Assembly (NCBI GenBank): GCA_003290165.1
Contig: QNQO01000602.1
Coordinates: forward strand, 186,001 to 250,000
Direction of reading: 5' to 3'
From: Berberis thunbergii
Taxonomy: Eukaryota; Streptophyta; Magnoliopsida; Ranunculales; Berberidaceae
DNA length: 64,000 bases
Shown: piece by piece, positions 52,245 through 64,000 of the stretch
How the letters are laid out: each line of letters begins with the position of its first letter
Numbering within the stretch: the stretch's first letter is position 1
Made by a program: the position numbers and the translations under genes
The notes under the pieces: generated by a model
Databases searched by the model: none
What the model was told of the DNA's origin: nothing
The model's input: the letters and a program-made list of their open reading frames with translations, nothing else

Positions 52245-54022
52245 CATTTTGATGTTAATTCACCCCTCTTTCCTTCTTCTATATTTTTTAAATTGATGCA
52301 TCACTTCCTGAACCGCCTTTGTATTATCCCCAATCAGCCGCCCTGGTACGAAGGCCCTTTGAAAGTGAGATATGAATTTAGGGAAAATGACTTTAAAATG
52401 GTTTGATTTTTTAGAAGATTTTGTAGCAGACATTGCAAAGGCTTATGGGTCTAAATTGTGAAACTTGAGTTGGATTGGGGCATTTGGGGATAAGGGCAAT
52501 GTAGGAGAAATTCCAAGCTGGGGGAATATGCTTATTAATAAAAAAAAAAAAATACTTGACAGTCTTGAAGACATCTTTTTTTTTTACTATATTTCAGTAT
52601 TTTTTTAAAAACCCTGCTTGAAAACCATCCGCCCCGAGGGCTTTAAGAGTCCCAAGGGACTAGAGTGTATTCCAGATCCCATCATCCTCTGGTATAGAGG
52701 TAAGCACACTATTTTCCTCCCTACTAATACACGGTTGGAAAAGTTGAAGAATTTTCAGATTAGAATTAAGTTTCGAAGAGGTGAAGATGTCTTGAAAATA
52801 TTCTTTGATAAGGGCTATAACACCTTCTCTATCAGAAACCCACTGACCTTCCGTATTCTTTAGTTTAGAAATGTAATTCTTCTTACCCTTTAGAATGGTG
52901 GAGGTATGGAAAAACTTGTTATTTTATCCCCAATAGAAACATAATTGTTTCTAGAGTGTTGCTTCCAATAAGATTCCTCTCGGATCAAGAGTTTCTAAAG
53001 GAAATTATTAAGGTTAACCATCTGAAGGGTATTTTGTTATGTGATAGAAAGAGTGAGTAAATGGTCAATCTGGTTTTTAGACCCTTCATGAGATGAAAGA
53101 TATTACCAAAATGTTCTTTGTTCCATAAAGAAAGATTATGCCTGAGCTTATGGAGTTTATTGAGGGGTCCAAAAGGGGGGGGGGGGGGTAAGTTGAGATT
53201 GAGTAACTTGAGGAGATGATCCCGAAGTATTTGTCCACGTGTCTTCAACAAGGTTTTGGCATGTTGGGTCTCTAGACCACATCTCAAGGTATCTAAAGGG
53301 CTTGTTACCCTTGTTTTATTTATGTAAAGATCTAGAATGATGGCTCTATGGTCAGAACAATGAGCAAAGACAAAAGTCTGGTTTGCAGTTGGAAATAATT
53401 GATTCCACTCTATACAAGACAAAACTCTATCAATTCTTTCCCTAACATGATATTTACCTACTCTGTTATTGGTCCAAGTGAACTTGACACCCTTGGAAGC
53501 GAGATCAATGAGGCCAAAAGTATCATTGAAATTATGAAGATTGGAAGATTGTTTATTGTTTTTATTCCTGCCTCCTAGCTTCTCATTAGAATAGAGCATG
53601 ACGTTAAAATCCTCTAAGATTAGTCAGGGAGACAAAATATAAGAGCCCAAGCATTGCAGAGAATCCCAAAATCCATTTCGGAGCCTAGGGTTAGGATTGC
53701 AATACACAAAAGACACATTCCAGGGTATAGAAGCATGATAGTCAAAAAGATGATAGTCATGGATAGTCAAAAAGAGAAACATGGATAAAATCATGGGATG
53801 AAGTAGTAATGCTAATGTTAACATCTTTTCTCCAAAGTAAGGCTAACCTCCTAGAGTTGCCCACTAATTCACTTACATGACTATGAGGAAAATTAACACG
53901 ATTTTTGATGCTTTGGTTTCCATTAAGAAGATCACATTAGGATTATACTCCTTAATGAGGGTCCTTATAGAATGAATTGCAGATGAGGGGCCCAATTCCC
54001 TACAATTCCAACAACAAATCAT
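52245..54022 (-). pseudogene. LINE ORF2 endonuclease and start of RT
   Basis: From ATG 54022, MICCWNCRELG and VIFLMETKAS are the start of an apurinic-type endonuclease. The end of this domain is at 53599-53330 (FNVMLYSNEKLGG, FTWTNNRVG, ERIDRVLSC, HCSDHRAIILD). The RT region follows: NKFFHTSTILKGKKN (about 52920), then PPAWNFSYIALIPK and FRPISLCNVCYKI (about 52500-52420) and QRAFVPGRLIGDN (about 52350). Stops near 53880, 53620 and 52270 and frame changes break it. The LTR-type element cuts it at 52244. Confidence 0.85.
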
Positions 54023-54642
54023 TTTCCTTGTGGTGGCTTTTTAGGGGAAGCCACCATTGAAACCTCATCAAAGTGCTCATCAGGCGAGAATAAAGAAGAG
54101 AATGAATCCCTAGCGTCCTCAGTCCCCAACGTCGGTTCCTTGGAATTCACTTGTAGAGTTGAGAGTAAGGGATAAGGTATGGTGCCAAGCTTCTTTTTCT
54201 GATTGTCAGTTCCTCTTGCTATCAACTGTTGTATGTTGGCCGTCTATCTGAATTCAAAACAAATTTGTCTCTCCCATCCATCCGAGAAGTACCCTTTGGA
54301 AATTCTGTTACTAATTGCATCATTGGTCCCATTATTGAAAACTTCAAAGTTATATACCCGGTGGGCCAAAAAAACCAATGTTTCCTTGAGGAAAATCAAG
54401 TTATTTTCCTGCCTAATCTCACTGCTATCTTTCACCGAATTAGGCCTTTTCAAAACAATATCTTTCACCAATACCAATTAGAAGGGTGGCGTTGGTGAAT
54501 GGAATTTGTAGTGCGAAATAATCAACTAAAAAAGTGGTGTTGTGAGACTATAGAAGATGTGTTAAAAATTCGAAGACAGTTGCCTTTCCCCGGTGCCCAT
54601 ACGTGGTTTTAAAGGGAGTCTGAGTTGCTCTCCATTCTGGAG
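54023..54642. other. LINE 5' part and flank of copia-A copy 2
   Basis: Minus-strand 54225-54023 is an open piece (TDNQKKKLGT, FSPDEHFDEVSMV) that probably ends the LINE's first ORF just before the ORF2 start. From 54226 to 54642 I see open frames on both strands but no recognised family. Confidence 0.4.
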
Positions 54643-55630
54643 TGTTGGAAAATATGCTGTAAATTCGAATTAAAAGGAAGGAACGATGGTACCAATTTTG
54701 CTTGGGTTGAGTCGCGGACTAGGTCGCTCTCTTTAAGACGTTTCGCGGCTCTGCCCAAAATTGTGCAAGCAGTAACGTAGCCCTGCCGTCCCCAGGATAA
54801 AACAGCCCAAAATTTTCTCTGTCTCGTTCAAAAATTGCACAATAGATGAACGGAAAACAATTCACCCTTAATCTTTGTATTTGCTCGGAATCACCAATAC
54901 CGTTGAAAATAAATCAGCAAGAAGCAGAAACTTGGCAAACAAAACAGAGACTGTTTTCGCAAAACTGTTTTGATGTTGAAGAACTGGATGCAAGACTGTT
55001 TTTGTAAACAGCAGAAGCTCGAAAACTGTTAGCAAAAACTTTTATACTCTTTGTTTTTTTTTTCTTCGAAGGAACTCTATGTTTCTCTCCTTTTGTTTTT
55101 CATTATGCTAAAACTCAAAATTGAGATGGTATTTATAGATTGAAAATCATACATACAAACACGAAATACCGTCTGTATTCATTGGCATCAATCGCGTATC
55201 AAATCGTGGAGACGAAATGGCAGCGGGATTTATGCCAGAAATCGTGGGGCCAAAACGTGTTTTAGAGAAACCGTTTAGACTCAGTCCTCTTCAGAAGTTC
55301 AAAAGTTTTTTTTTCGTTTAAATAAATTTTTAGCAAAAAAATGGTTTGCTCTCTAAATGACCCGACCCGACCCGACCCGCCCGACCGGATGGACGGCGGC
55401 GGCGGGCACGAGAGTCTATCTCTCCCCTCCTCATAAAAGAGTGGTACCCCCAAGGGGTCCAAACCCAAGTCCTAACTATCTCCTTATATACTCTACCACA
55501 AAGAGATACATAATAGATATGGGACTATAAATTAGAGAGTGATTCAAAGATCAAATTAGGAGAGAGGTCCAGGGTTCAAAACCAGGTAGACACATTTGTT
55601 TTTATTTAAAAAAAAACCAAATTTGCAACA
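54643..55630 (-). repeat. copia-A copy 2, 3' LTR
   Basis: 988 bp, TGTTGGAAAATATGC to AATTTGCAACA, followed by the same polypurine tract as in copy 1. It includes a GC-rich CGGCGGCGGGC segment near 55395. Confidence 0.92.
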
Positions 55631-56168
55631 ATCCCCCACTTGGATTTTTAAAAACAATTTTCATCGAGCAATCTATAAAATATAAGATTGTGCATAAGCA
55701 AAAGTGTCTTTCGACTTGAACTCTTGCGTAGTGTTCATGCTTTAGAATATACTAGAGTAACTCGTAGTTTTGAACTCTATCTCTAACAGACATTACATGC
55801 ACAACCTTACCAGGGTGAAGTCTAAAAAGCCCGTGCTTTATGGCCATGCACGTATATCCCAGTGTAGTGAAGGCTCTAGGAATTTTGCCCACAAATTCCA
55901 TAAAAAGCGGCCAAACTTCCACAATCACTTAGGTGAGTCTATCAAGAGTACTCCTGTAGCTAGGTACTCCACTCCACATAGAGTATAGACCTTATTAAGA
56001 GTTTTTAACTCATCCTACTATCGCTTCAGGAATTCATGCTGTAGTCTAGGAATGAGATTGTTATTTTGTCAGCATGATTCACATCATATCATTCACGACT
56101 TGTTATTACCCATTGAACCTATTTCTAGGGATCTCTAGTCTATAGGTTGGGTTACCATCGTGAATAAC

Positions 56169-59100
56169 TCAACAATCTAAGGGCATTAGTCCCATTCCTT
56201 TCGAGGTTTTGAAAACCTTCTCTCTAGCTAATCCTTTCGTCAAAGGATCAGCCAAGTTCGCATCAGTTCGTACATGATCCACTCTCACAGCACCAGTAGA
56301 TAGAAACTCTCTAACTGTGATGTGCTTACGATGTATTTGTCGTTTCTTGCCATTATAATAACGGTTCTGTATTTTTGCAATAGCCGCGGTACTATCGCAA
56401 TGGATCAAGACAGCTGGTATCGGTCTTTCCCATAAAGGGATCTCTGCTAGCAGGTTTCTCAGCCAACCTGCTTCTTGACTAGCCGTGGCTAGTGCTATAA
56501 TCTCTGACTCCATCGTGGACTGTGTCAGAATGGTCTGTTTCTTTGATTTCCAAGAAACAGCTCCACCAGCTATATTGAAAATATAGCCACTGGTGGCTTT
56601 GGAGTCATCTGAAAGGGTGTTCCAATCAGCATCGCTATATCCTTCAAGGACAGCGGGAAACTTCTGATAATGTAATCCGAGGTTCTTAGTCCTCTTCAGG
56701 TACCTCGTGACCCGTTCAATTGCATGCCAATGCTCTATTCTAGGTCTACTTGTAAATCTGCAAAGTAATCCAACAGCGTAAGCTATGTCGGGTCTAGTGC
56801 AATCGGTAGCATATCTAAGACTACCAATGATGCTCGCATACTCAGATTGTCTAACACCGTCACCGGTATTCTTGAACAATTTTACACTAGAGTCATAAGG
56901 AGTACATGCAGGTTTACAGTCAGAGTAATTATATTTATTTAGGATCTTCTCGATATAATGTGATTGATCCAAAGAAATTCCCTTTTCAATCCTAGTAATC
57001 GTGATACCAAGGATTACACTCGCTTCTCCAAGGTCTTTCATATCAAAGTTTGCACACAATAAAGCTTTCACTTTATTCACAGCATGGATATTAGAACCAA
57101 AGATAAGTAAGTCATCCACATACAGACATATTATAGTGCAAATGCCATTTTCAGCTTTATAGTAAATGCATTTGTCACTTTCGTTCACTTTAAAGTCATG
57201 TGCGATAACAAGATTATCAAATTTTTCATGCCATTGTTTTGGAGCTTGTTTCAAACCGTAAAGTGACTTATCTAGTTTGCAAACTTTATGTTCTTGTCCT
57301 GGAATAACAAAACCTTCAGGTTGGTCCATGTAACTTTCTTCTTCCAAATCGCCATTAAGAAACGCAGTCTTAACGTCCATTTGGTGCAAAACTAGGTTAT
57401 GTATTGCAGCAAGAGAAATTAACACTCGAATGGATGTAATTCTGGTTACAGGAGAATATGTGTCAAAGAAATCAACATTTTCTCTCTGTCTATACCCTTT
57501 GGCTACAAGACGAGCCTTGAACTTGTCAACATTACCATCGGGTTTCAATTTCTTCTTAAATACCCATTTACATCCTATAGTCTTGCAACCTGGTGGCAAA
57601 TCGACTAAGTGTCAGGTTCTGTTAGACTCAAGAGAATACATTTCATCATCGATAGCCTCTTCCCAAAAATTGGCATCTATAGAGGATAGGGCCTCTTGAA
57701 AACTAAGGGGATCCTCTTCGACTGAAAAGACATAGTAATCGGGGCCAAAGTTTTTAGAAGTTCGTTTCCGTTTACTTCTTCTTGGCTCAGATTCTGTGGC
57801 TTTATCAGTTTCATTTACCCTGATCAAGGGTACGTTGTTTGATGATGTACCCCCACTATTCCTCGAATTAAAAGGAAATTTATCTTCATAAAAGTCAACG
57901 TCGTTTGATTCTATAATAACTTGATATTTAAGATTATAGAATCTATAAGCTTTGCTATTCATGGCATATCCTATGAATACACATTCATATGCCCTACTAG
58001 CAAGCTTGTTCCTTTTAGGATCAAGAATTCTAACATAAGCTAAACAACCCCAAGTTTTCAAATAAGATAAGTTGGGTTGTCTATTTTTCAGAATCTCATA
58101 GGGAGATGTTTTACTTTTCGATTTGGGGACTCTATTTAGCACATAACAGACTGTCAAGATGATTTCTCCCCACCAATGTGATGCAGCACCGGAGTTAAGC
58201 ATTATGGCAACTACTAACTCGGTACGAGTTCTATTTTTCCTTTCAGCTTTGCCATCCATCTCAGGAGAATATGGTGCAGTTGTTTCATGAATAATTCCTT
58301 GAGAATTATAGAACTCAATGAAAGTACTGCTATCATATTCAGTGCCTCTATCACTCCTAAGTCTCTTAATCTTTTTATTATATTGATTTTCAACTTCAGT
58401 CAAAAATAATTTAAACATGTCAAAGGCATCACTTTTATTTTTCATTAAGTAAACAAAAGTGTAATCAGAACAGTCATCAATAAACGTAATAAAATAACGT
58501 TTTCCATTTCTAGTCAAGATACCATCAAGTTCACATATATCTGAGTGTATCAAATCTAAGGGTTCAGATTCTCTAACTACAGATTTATGTGGTGTTTTGG
58601 TTATTTTAGCTTGACTACAATAGTTGCACTTTTCAAAATCATTTAAGGACAATTTTGGAATTAGTCCTAAGTTACTCATGTTTTTAATAATACGCTTATT
58701 AACATGACAAAGTCTAGCATGCCAGATATTAAAAGTGCACAACATGTAAGCAGAACTAGAAATTTTATTCGCTTCAACATTTAATTGAAACATTCCATCA
58801 GTAGCATACCCTTTCCCTACAAATACATTATTCTTTGTAATGGTACATAAATCAACTCCTATAATTTGAGTAAACCCAGCTTTGTTCAGAAGATAACCAG
58901 ATACTAAATTCTTCCTCATCTCTGGAGTATGCAGGACATCTTTCAGGATAACAGTCTTTCCAGAGGAAAACTTCAGTTCTACTATTCCAGTTCCAGCAAC
59001 TATAGGGGAGTGGGAATCACCCAACAACACTTTCTTGTCCTCAGCTTCAGAATAGGACTTGAACATTTCTCGATCATAGCAGACATGTCGAGAAGCACCA

Positions 59101-60077
59101 GTGTCAACCCACCATCCCTCGGATCCACCAACAAAATTGATCTCTGAGATCATGGCAATAAGTTGGTCTTCGGTTAGGTTCGCCTGAGGTGCAGGGCGAG
59201 ATCCATTCCGGCAGTTCCTGGCCATATGCCCTGGCCTACCACAGGTGTAGCAAAGGAACTGTGCTGAATCATTCTTGGAGGGATGTTTCTGTCCATTCTG
59301 ATTTCGCGGAGGATTCTGATTCTGATGGTTGCGGTTCTGCTGGTTCCGATTATGATGGTTCCGGTTTTTATTGTTATTCTGATTTTTCATTGTCTTTCCA
59401 TTGGGTTTCAGAGAAACAGGGGTAGACTTCTTATGGTTTGAAATAATCATAACTTCATCTTTCTGATCTTGTTTCCTGGCTTCCTCCTCAATACGAAGTC
59501 GGGTTATCAGGCTTTCTAGGGAAAACTCTTTAGTTTTATGCCTAAGGACATTCTTAAAATCTTTCCAGCTAGGGGGCAATTTGTCTATCACAACAGCTAC
59601 TTGAAATTGCTCATCTAAAGTCATTCCCTCAGATATAATATCATGAGCAATCTTCTGAAGCTCGTGTGATTGGGATTCCACAGACTTATCATCGGTCATT
59701 TGAAATTTCAGATAACGACTAACAACATATTTCTTTGTGCCAGCCTTCTCAGTGTCATATTTCTTTCTAAGGGCTTCCCAAATATCTTTTGCAGTTTGTT
59801 CAGAACAGTAATAATCATAAAGATCACCAGACAGACCATTCAGGATAAAAGTTTTACATAAAAAATCATTTTCAATCCAACGGTCTAATTCTTTAGTTTG
59901 GGTTTCAGTAGGTTCAGCAGGCATTGTTGGTTTTTCAGTATCACAAACATATGCAACCTTTTGTGTTGTTAGAAAAAACATCTTTTGTCTCCATCTTTTA
60001 AAGTGTTGGCCCTCAAAACGGAAAAGCCTATTAAGGTCTTTTGCAGCAATTTCAGTAATTGAATTCATGGCAGACAT
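56169..60077 (-). pseudogene. copia-A gag-pol polyprotein, copy 2, one nonsense codon
   Basis: The frame from ATG 60077 runs 821 codons to a TGA at 57614-57612 and resumes in the same frame at once to 56169. Copy 1 has TGG at that codon, so a single G-to-A change separates it from an open frame of about 1300 codons. Key sites are otherwise present: zinc knuckle [14 protein letters not shown], protease VDTGASRHVC, integrase HSDICELDG and [10 protein letters not shown] with [20 protein letters not shown] and RNase H SDADWNT. The stop lies between integrase and RT, so gag, protease and integrase could still be made. Confidence 0.94.
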
Positions 60078-60095
60078 AGAAATACGTCTTAAAAA

Positions 60096-60965
60096 TGTTG
60101 GAAAATATGCTGTAAATTCGAATTAAAAGGAAGGAACGATGGTACCAATTTTGCTTGGGTTGAGTCGCGGATTAGGTCGCTCTCTTTAAGACGTTTTGCG
60201 GCTCTGCCCAAAATTGTGCAAGCAGTAACGTAGCCCCGCCGTCCCCAGGATAAAATAGCCCAGAATCTTCTCTGTCTCGTTCAAAAATTGCACAGTAGAT
60301 GAACAAAAAACAATTCACCCTTAATCTTTGTATTTGCTCGGAATCACCAATACCGTTGAAAATAAATCAGCAAGAAGCAGAAACTTGGCAAAAAAAACAG
60401 AGACTGTTTTCGCAAAACTGTTTTGATGTCGAAGAACTGGATGCAAGACTGTTTTTGTAAACAGCAGAAGCTCGAAAACTGTTAGCAAAAACTTTTATAC
60501 TCTCTGTTTTTTTTTTCGAAGGAACTCTATGTTTCTCTCCTTTTGTTTTTCATTATGCTAAAACTCAAAATCGAGATGGTATTTATAGATTGAAAATCAT
60601 ACATACAAACACGAAATACTGTCTGTATTCATTGGCATCAATCGCGTATCAAATCGTGGAGACGAAATGGCAGCGGGATTTATGCCAGAAATTGTGGGGC
60701 CAAAACGTGTTTTAGAGAAACCGTTTAGACTCAGTCCTCTTCAGAAGTTCAAAAGTTTATTTTTTCGTTTAAATAAATTTTTAGCAAAAAAATGGTTTGC
60801 TCTCTAAATGACCCGACCCGACCCGCCCGACCAGATGGAAGAGTCTATCTCTCCCCTCCTCATAAAAGAGTGGTACTCCCAAGGGGTCCAAACCCAAGTC
60901 CTAACTATCTCCTTATATACTCTACCACAAAGAGATACATAATAGATATGAGACTATAAATTAGC
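60096..60965 (-). repeat. copia-A copy 2, 5' LTR, truncated at its outer end
   Basis: It matches 54643-55630 from TGTTGGAAAATATGC up to GACTATAAATTAG, then the similarity ends. It also lacks the CGGCGGCGGGC segment. Because the outer end is the U3 side for this minus-strand element, promoter-proximal sequence may be missing. Confidence 0.88.
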
Positions 60966-61785
60966 AACGATTCTAGCTGGCCTGGGTCGAGCGCGTGGGT
61001 GTCCGCCTGGGAGGCTCCTTGGCACATGCCAAGGAGGGTGTCTCGCACCTGCCCGACAAAGTTTTAAAAAAAAAAAAAAAAAGCGGGAATTTTTCGTTTG
61101 AATTTCGTTGCTGAAATTTAAAAGGGAGGGAGGGACCAAAAACACAGAGGGAGGCTAGTAAGTTGCAAAGGATTGTGCTTGTGATTATGAGCAAGGCAAC
61201 TTCTGAGGGAGCAGAGGTGGTGTTTGATTGGGTTGCAAATGGGTTGATTGGTGAAGAACTGTGGGTGCATACAAGAAGTTTTCGTATCATATGTGCTTGT
61301 GGTTATGAGCAAGGCAACGTCTGTACCCATTTCCCAACCACTAGGCCTCAATTAAGATTTTATCTGTGGGTGCATACAAGAAGTTCTCGTATCAAAATGA
61401 TGAACCTTTCTTATTGTCGAGAGATCAGAGGTGGTGTTTGAAGAAATGCCTGTGAGAGAGTGAAGAGAAGTAAATGGGTTTTGAAGAAATGAGAGATGGT
61501 GGTGTAGGAAAGAGTGTGCGAATGAGGAACGATATATGGGTTTTGTAAATTCATTAAGAAACAGACGAGCATTTTGGTTAGAAGATGAAGATGAGGTTAT
61601 AACAAGACTGTTGTTGTGTTTGTAGGTACTATCCTTTGATTCTACCTGCACAATCGAGGAGGTTGCTTCTAGCTGCAATTCTATTAGTTTCTTTCAACTA
61701 TATGTATGTTATTTGATACCATTTTCATGATATACTATGTACATTCTTTAGACTATAAAAAACCCAGAGCAGGATTTTTGTATTT
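60966..61785. other. Palindrome/poly-A block and duplicated unassigned sequence
   Basis: At 61013-61040 a near-palindrome CTCCTTGGCACATGCCAAGGAG is followed by an A17 run (about 61066), a layout like the MULE-1 tips. At 61160-61440 there are internal duplications: TTATGAGCAAGGCAAC at about 61184 and 61304, GTGGGTGCATACAAGAAGTT at about 61262 and 61368, and AGAGGTGGTGTTTG at about 61214 and 61428. No gene is recognised. Confidence 0.5.
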
Positions 61786-62555
61786 CAATGGTATACCAAA
61801 GAAGAGATATTTCAGCTCACCAAGTAAAACGGGCTGAGAGAAATGGTTTCAAGGCTCTTGTTCTAACAGTTGACAATCCAAGGCTTGGTCGAACGGAGGT
61901 GGACATTAGGAACAGGTACACCTCTATATATTGTCTACGTTTTGTTATAAATTTCGATATATTACTTGTCAGTTTGATGGGCACCCTATTCCTAGAATGG
62001 TTGCACATCCGTTGAAGAACTTCGAAGGTCTTTTATCAGGCAAAACTCTTATTGTAAGTACTTGTCATCCCCTAATAGGCTAATTGTTGTAAAGGTTCTA
62101 TTTGCTGACATTCTGAATTTTTTGCTGTAACAATTCTTCGTTTCAATGTTTAAAAAAAAATTCAGTAAAAAGATTATCATCTTACAGATCATGACTCGGG
62201 AGCTCGACCCTTCTTTGAGTTGGAAGCTATGAAACCATTAGCAGTCTTGCCATTGATTTCCTTCTCCACTATAACACTTGTAATGGAAACTATTGCATTG
62301 ATACCATTATATCCTCTTCTAAGGTCTTCAGCATACTCATAAGTGATTGGATGATCCAACTACTTGCAGAGTTAGCCTAGCTACGATATTCAGACAGACT
62401 AGCTCAATCATAAAATCTTACTGCTGTTAATATAATTCTCTATCCACCATCGTTGTGATTTTGACACAGTTACAAATTTTGAAGGACATAGATTGGCTGA
62501 AATCTATAACAAAGCTGCCAATTTTTATCAAGGGAGTGCTAACTGCAGTTGATGG
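61786..62555 (+). pseudogene. (S)-2-hydroxy-acid oxidase (GLO/HAOX-like) gene fragment, introns retained
   Basis: Four exon pieces match plant peroxisomal FMN-dependent 2-hydroxy-acid oxidases. These are [20 protein letters not shown] and TEVDIRNR ending at donor GTACAC (61915); [15 protein letters not shown] (from 61973) ending at GTAAGT (62053); ELDPSLSWK near 62210; and DIDWLKSITKLPIFIKGVLT (from 62485). The split SLSWK|DIDW is where the family has an intron. The 5' third, the catalytic histidine region and the C-terminus are missing, and frames between pieces are disrupted. Retained introns mean a genomic duplication, not a retrocopy. Confidence 0.85.
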
Positions 62556-62721
62556 TAAATTGATGATTGTTGTTGCCCTTGCCCATTTCTATATGCATTC
62601 TCTTTGCAGAGTAGTTGTCACAAAGGTTATGTTCCTAATTGATTGAGAGGTTGTGTTCCTAACACTTGTAAGGGAAACTATTGCATGGACGGTTCATGTT
62701 TACGTGGATGATGGACTTGCA

Positions 62722-62943
62722 GGTTGAGAGTGACCCCAAATTGATTGAGAATCCGCAGATGGTGAAACTGCATTCTTTTGACACCAAGGTAAATATTGCA
62801 TTTGCATTTGCATTTGTGTGTGTTTTGTTATAGAAATGAAACGCCTGAATTCAGTTGATAATCATTTTGTGATGCTAATGCAGATACATAGGGTGGATAC
62901 TCTAGTTTCGTACAAGAACGACGAGTGGGACGATGAGCAATAA
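62722..62943 (+). pseudogene. Two exon-like pieces of an unrecognised gene 3' end
   Basis: A piece reading VESDPKLIENPQMVKLHSFD ends at GTAAAT (62790). After an intron with acceptor ATGCAG (about 62882), IHRVDTLVSYKNDEWDDEQ ends at a TAA (62941). The pieces are in phase across the predicted intron. I do not recognise the family. Confidence 0.35.
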
Positions 62944-62945
62944 GA

Positions 62946-64000
62946 AGAGTTCAACAGATTCTTAACTGGAAGAAAGTCTGTGAATCCTTTATTCACATTT
63001 TGTGTAGTTTGAGTGAAAAAAAAACAAAACAAATGGAGGGTTCTGATCCTCTTTGCAGTATGCATGGTTTGGATTCTAGCATAGAACTGAAAAAGAATGT
63101 AAGAGTCCATTTTATTTTGCCTCAGTTTCTATGTTTCCAAAAGTTGTTGGAAATTGTGGTGTTGCATTGTGAGATTATATGACATTCTGGATATTTGATC
63201 AGTATATTTTAAAACCAAAGCCATAATCTTGATCAAACTTAGTTGTTTATACCGGTTCAAATTATATTCTGAAGTTGATCAGTTTTTTCTTAACCAACTT
63301 TGTTTTTGGGTTGACATAAATTCATTAAAAAGATGCATAATTTGTGTATAATCATTATCGAATTTTTCTTTTGAAACCAGCATAGAAAGTTAACACCAAC
63401 AAAAGGCGTGGGTCAATAGCGTTGTAGTAAAAAAAATTTGGTCGTGCCAGACTCATACAAGCTCTTTTTACATCCAAGGGGCTCTTTGTTCTGTACTAAA
63501 ATTGCATAATCTGAAACTTTTGGGACTAAGGATAACCTTTTACTCGATAATTTCAAAGAACATTATGCTTCATACAACCTAAAAATAGGTACAAAGGGGT
63601 TCGAAAAAAAAAGGTACAAGGGGTTCGAACAACTAAATACAAACTGTTAGTAGTGGAGAGATGCATAAAAGCTGGAAAGCTTTGCTAGTAACATATCAAG
63701 GAACTGTAACAACTTGCTCTATATAGCATTCATAATACATTCGGTTTAGTAATAAATCTCAAACCAATTGACTACAGACTGCTGCCAAGTCTTTGGAAAT
63801 GAGAAGGTCAATCTCATTCCCCTGAGTGAAATGCTTCTGACCGATCAATACACAAGTTGTACTCAGCACAAGAGCATTGTATTTACAGACTGGTAGTTTA
63901 GCTCTCTAGTTTATGAAAGTAGGACAAGTTTAAAGGATGTTGAAATGTTCAGAAGTATTATTTGTCAAGATAAATCGGTATCTAAGATTAATCTGCAAAG
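62946..64000. other. Right edge, no gene seen
   Basis: AT-rich sequence with short open frames only. A small local duplication AGGTACAAAGGGGTTCGAA/AGGTACAAGGGGTTCGAA lies near 63590-63630. Confidence 0.5.

Larger units (their letters stand above)
47593..54225 (-). mobile_element. L1-like LINE, split by an LTR-type insertion and internally deleted
   Basis: Minus-strand pieces in order: end of an upstream ORF (54225-54023), endonuclease and first part of RT (54022-52245), then, after the 48871-52239 insertion, zinc-binding and RNase H parts (48865-47599). The join across the insertion reads KMDKGYDR, the RT motif-A region (usually K.D..KAYDR). Immediately after it the sequence jumps to the pre-zinc-finger region, so most of the RT palm, including the catalytic F/YADD, is deleted. 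A short A-run near 47590 marks the 3' end, abutting MULE-2. Confidence 0.85.
54643..60965 (-). mobile_element. Ty1/copia element, family copia-A, copy 2
   Basis: The 3' LTR is complete (54643-55630). The 5' LTR (60096-60965) lacks about the last 95 bases of its outer end. The interior is collinear with copy 1 and very similar. The two LTRs differ by only a scatter of substitutions over their first few hundred bases, indicating a recent insertion. No target duplication was found, fitting loss of the outer edge. The LTR interior differs from copy 1 (AATACCGTTGAAAATAAATC block), so the copies belong to different subfamilies. Confidence 0.93.

Noticed and set aside
54203..54498. Plus-strand open frames opposite the LINE 5' end
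   Set aside because: Two frames and the opposite strand are all open over the same 270 bases; nothing recognised supports either plus-strand frame.

Overview
The window looks like nuclear DNA of a dicot plant. The evidence is spliceosomal GT-AG introns, plant LTR retrotransposons, hAT, Mutator-like and Helitron elements, a plant mobile domain gene, plant PPR and mTERF genes, and a nuclear copy of plastid rpl22-rps3 DNA. The species cannot be named from the sequence. Most of the 64 kb is nested transposon sequence. The only host gene that looks intact is a single-exon mTERF gene at 30058-31236.

Layout. 1-6522: the 5' two thirds of a Ty3/gypsy element on the minus strand, cut by a LINE fragment, a 737-bp Helitron and a 942-bp hAT element inside its LTR. 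6523-7600: a small palindromic MITE and a PPR pseudogene. 7673-13693: a complete Ty1/copia element (copia-A copy 1) with a GTTTT target duplication. 13699-15500: unassigned. 15506-19930: a decayed second copia family with a GAAAC duplication. 19936-23223: exon-like fragments, including a class II trehalose-phosphate-synthase-like piece, and a second copy of the palindromic MITE.

23224-29764: a 6.5-kb Mutator-like element (MULE-1). It has a FAR1/MULE/SWIM transposase gene on the plus strand. Convergent to it is a small gene for a protein with an RNase H1-type hybrid-binding domain and a C-terminal membrane segment. The transposase 5' leader holds a 38-bp-arm inverted repeat that shares 18 nt with the transposase coding region. 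30058-31236: mTERF gene. 31237-36640: a short Helitron, a hAT MITE with a perfect 8-bp duplication, LINE ORF1 remains, and plastid rpl22-rps3 DNA. 36643-38167: a non-autonomous MULE holding a hAT MITE. About 38193-47590: a second large MULE with a decayed transposase, an uncharacterised proline-rich/acidic ORF and a plant-mobile-domain gene on the opposite strand.

47593-54225: a minus-strand LINE split exactly at its RT motif A by a 3.37-kb LTR-type insertion (TTATC duplication). That insertion carries an intronless eEF1B-beta-like gene copy and a second fragment resembling POT1. 54643-60965: copia-A copy 2, young, with one nonsense codon and a truncated outer LTR. 61786-62555: a broken (S)-2-hydroxy-acid oxidase gene that keeps its introns.

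The most interesting material is MULE-1 (accessory hybrid-binding membrane protein plus a possible self-targeting hairpin), the gene-capturing LTR-type element, and the plant-mobile-domain MULE. All functional statements are inferred from sequence alone; no database search was possible.
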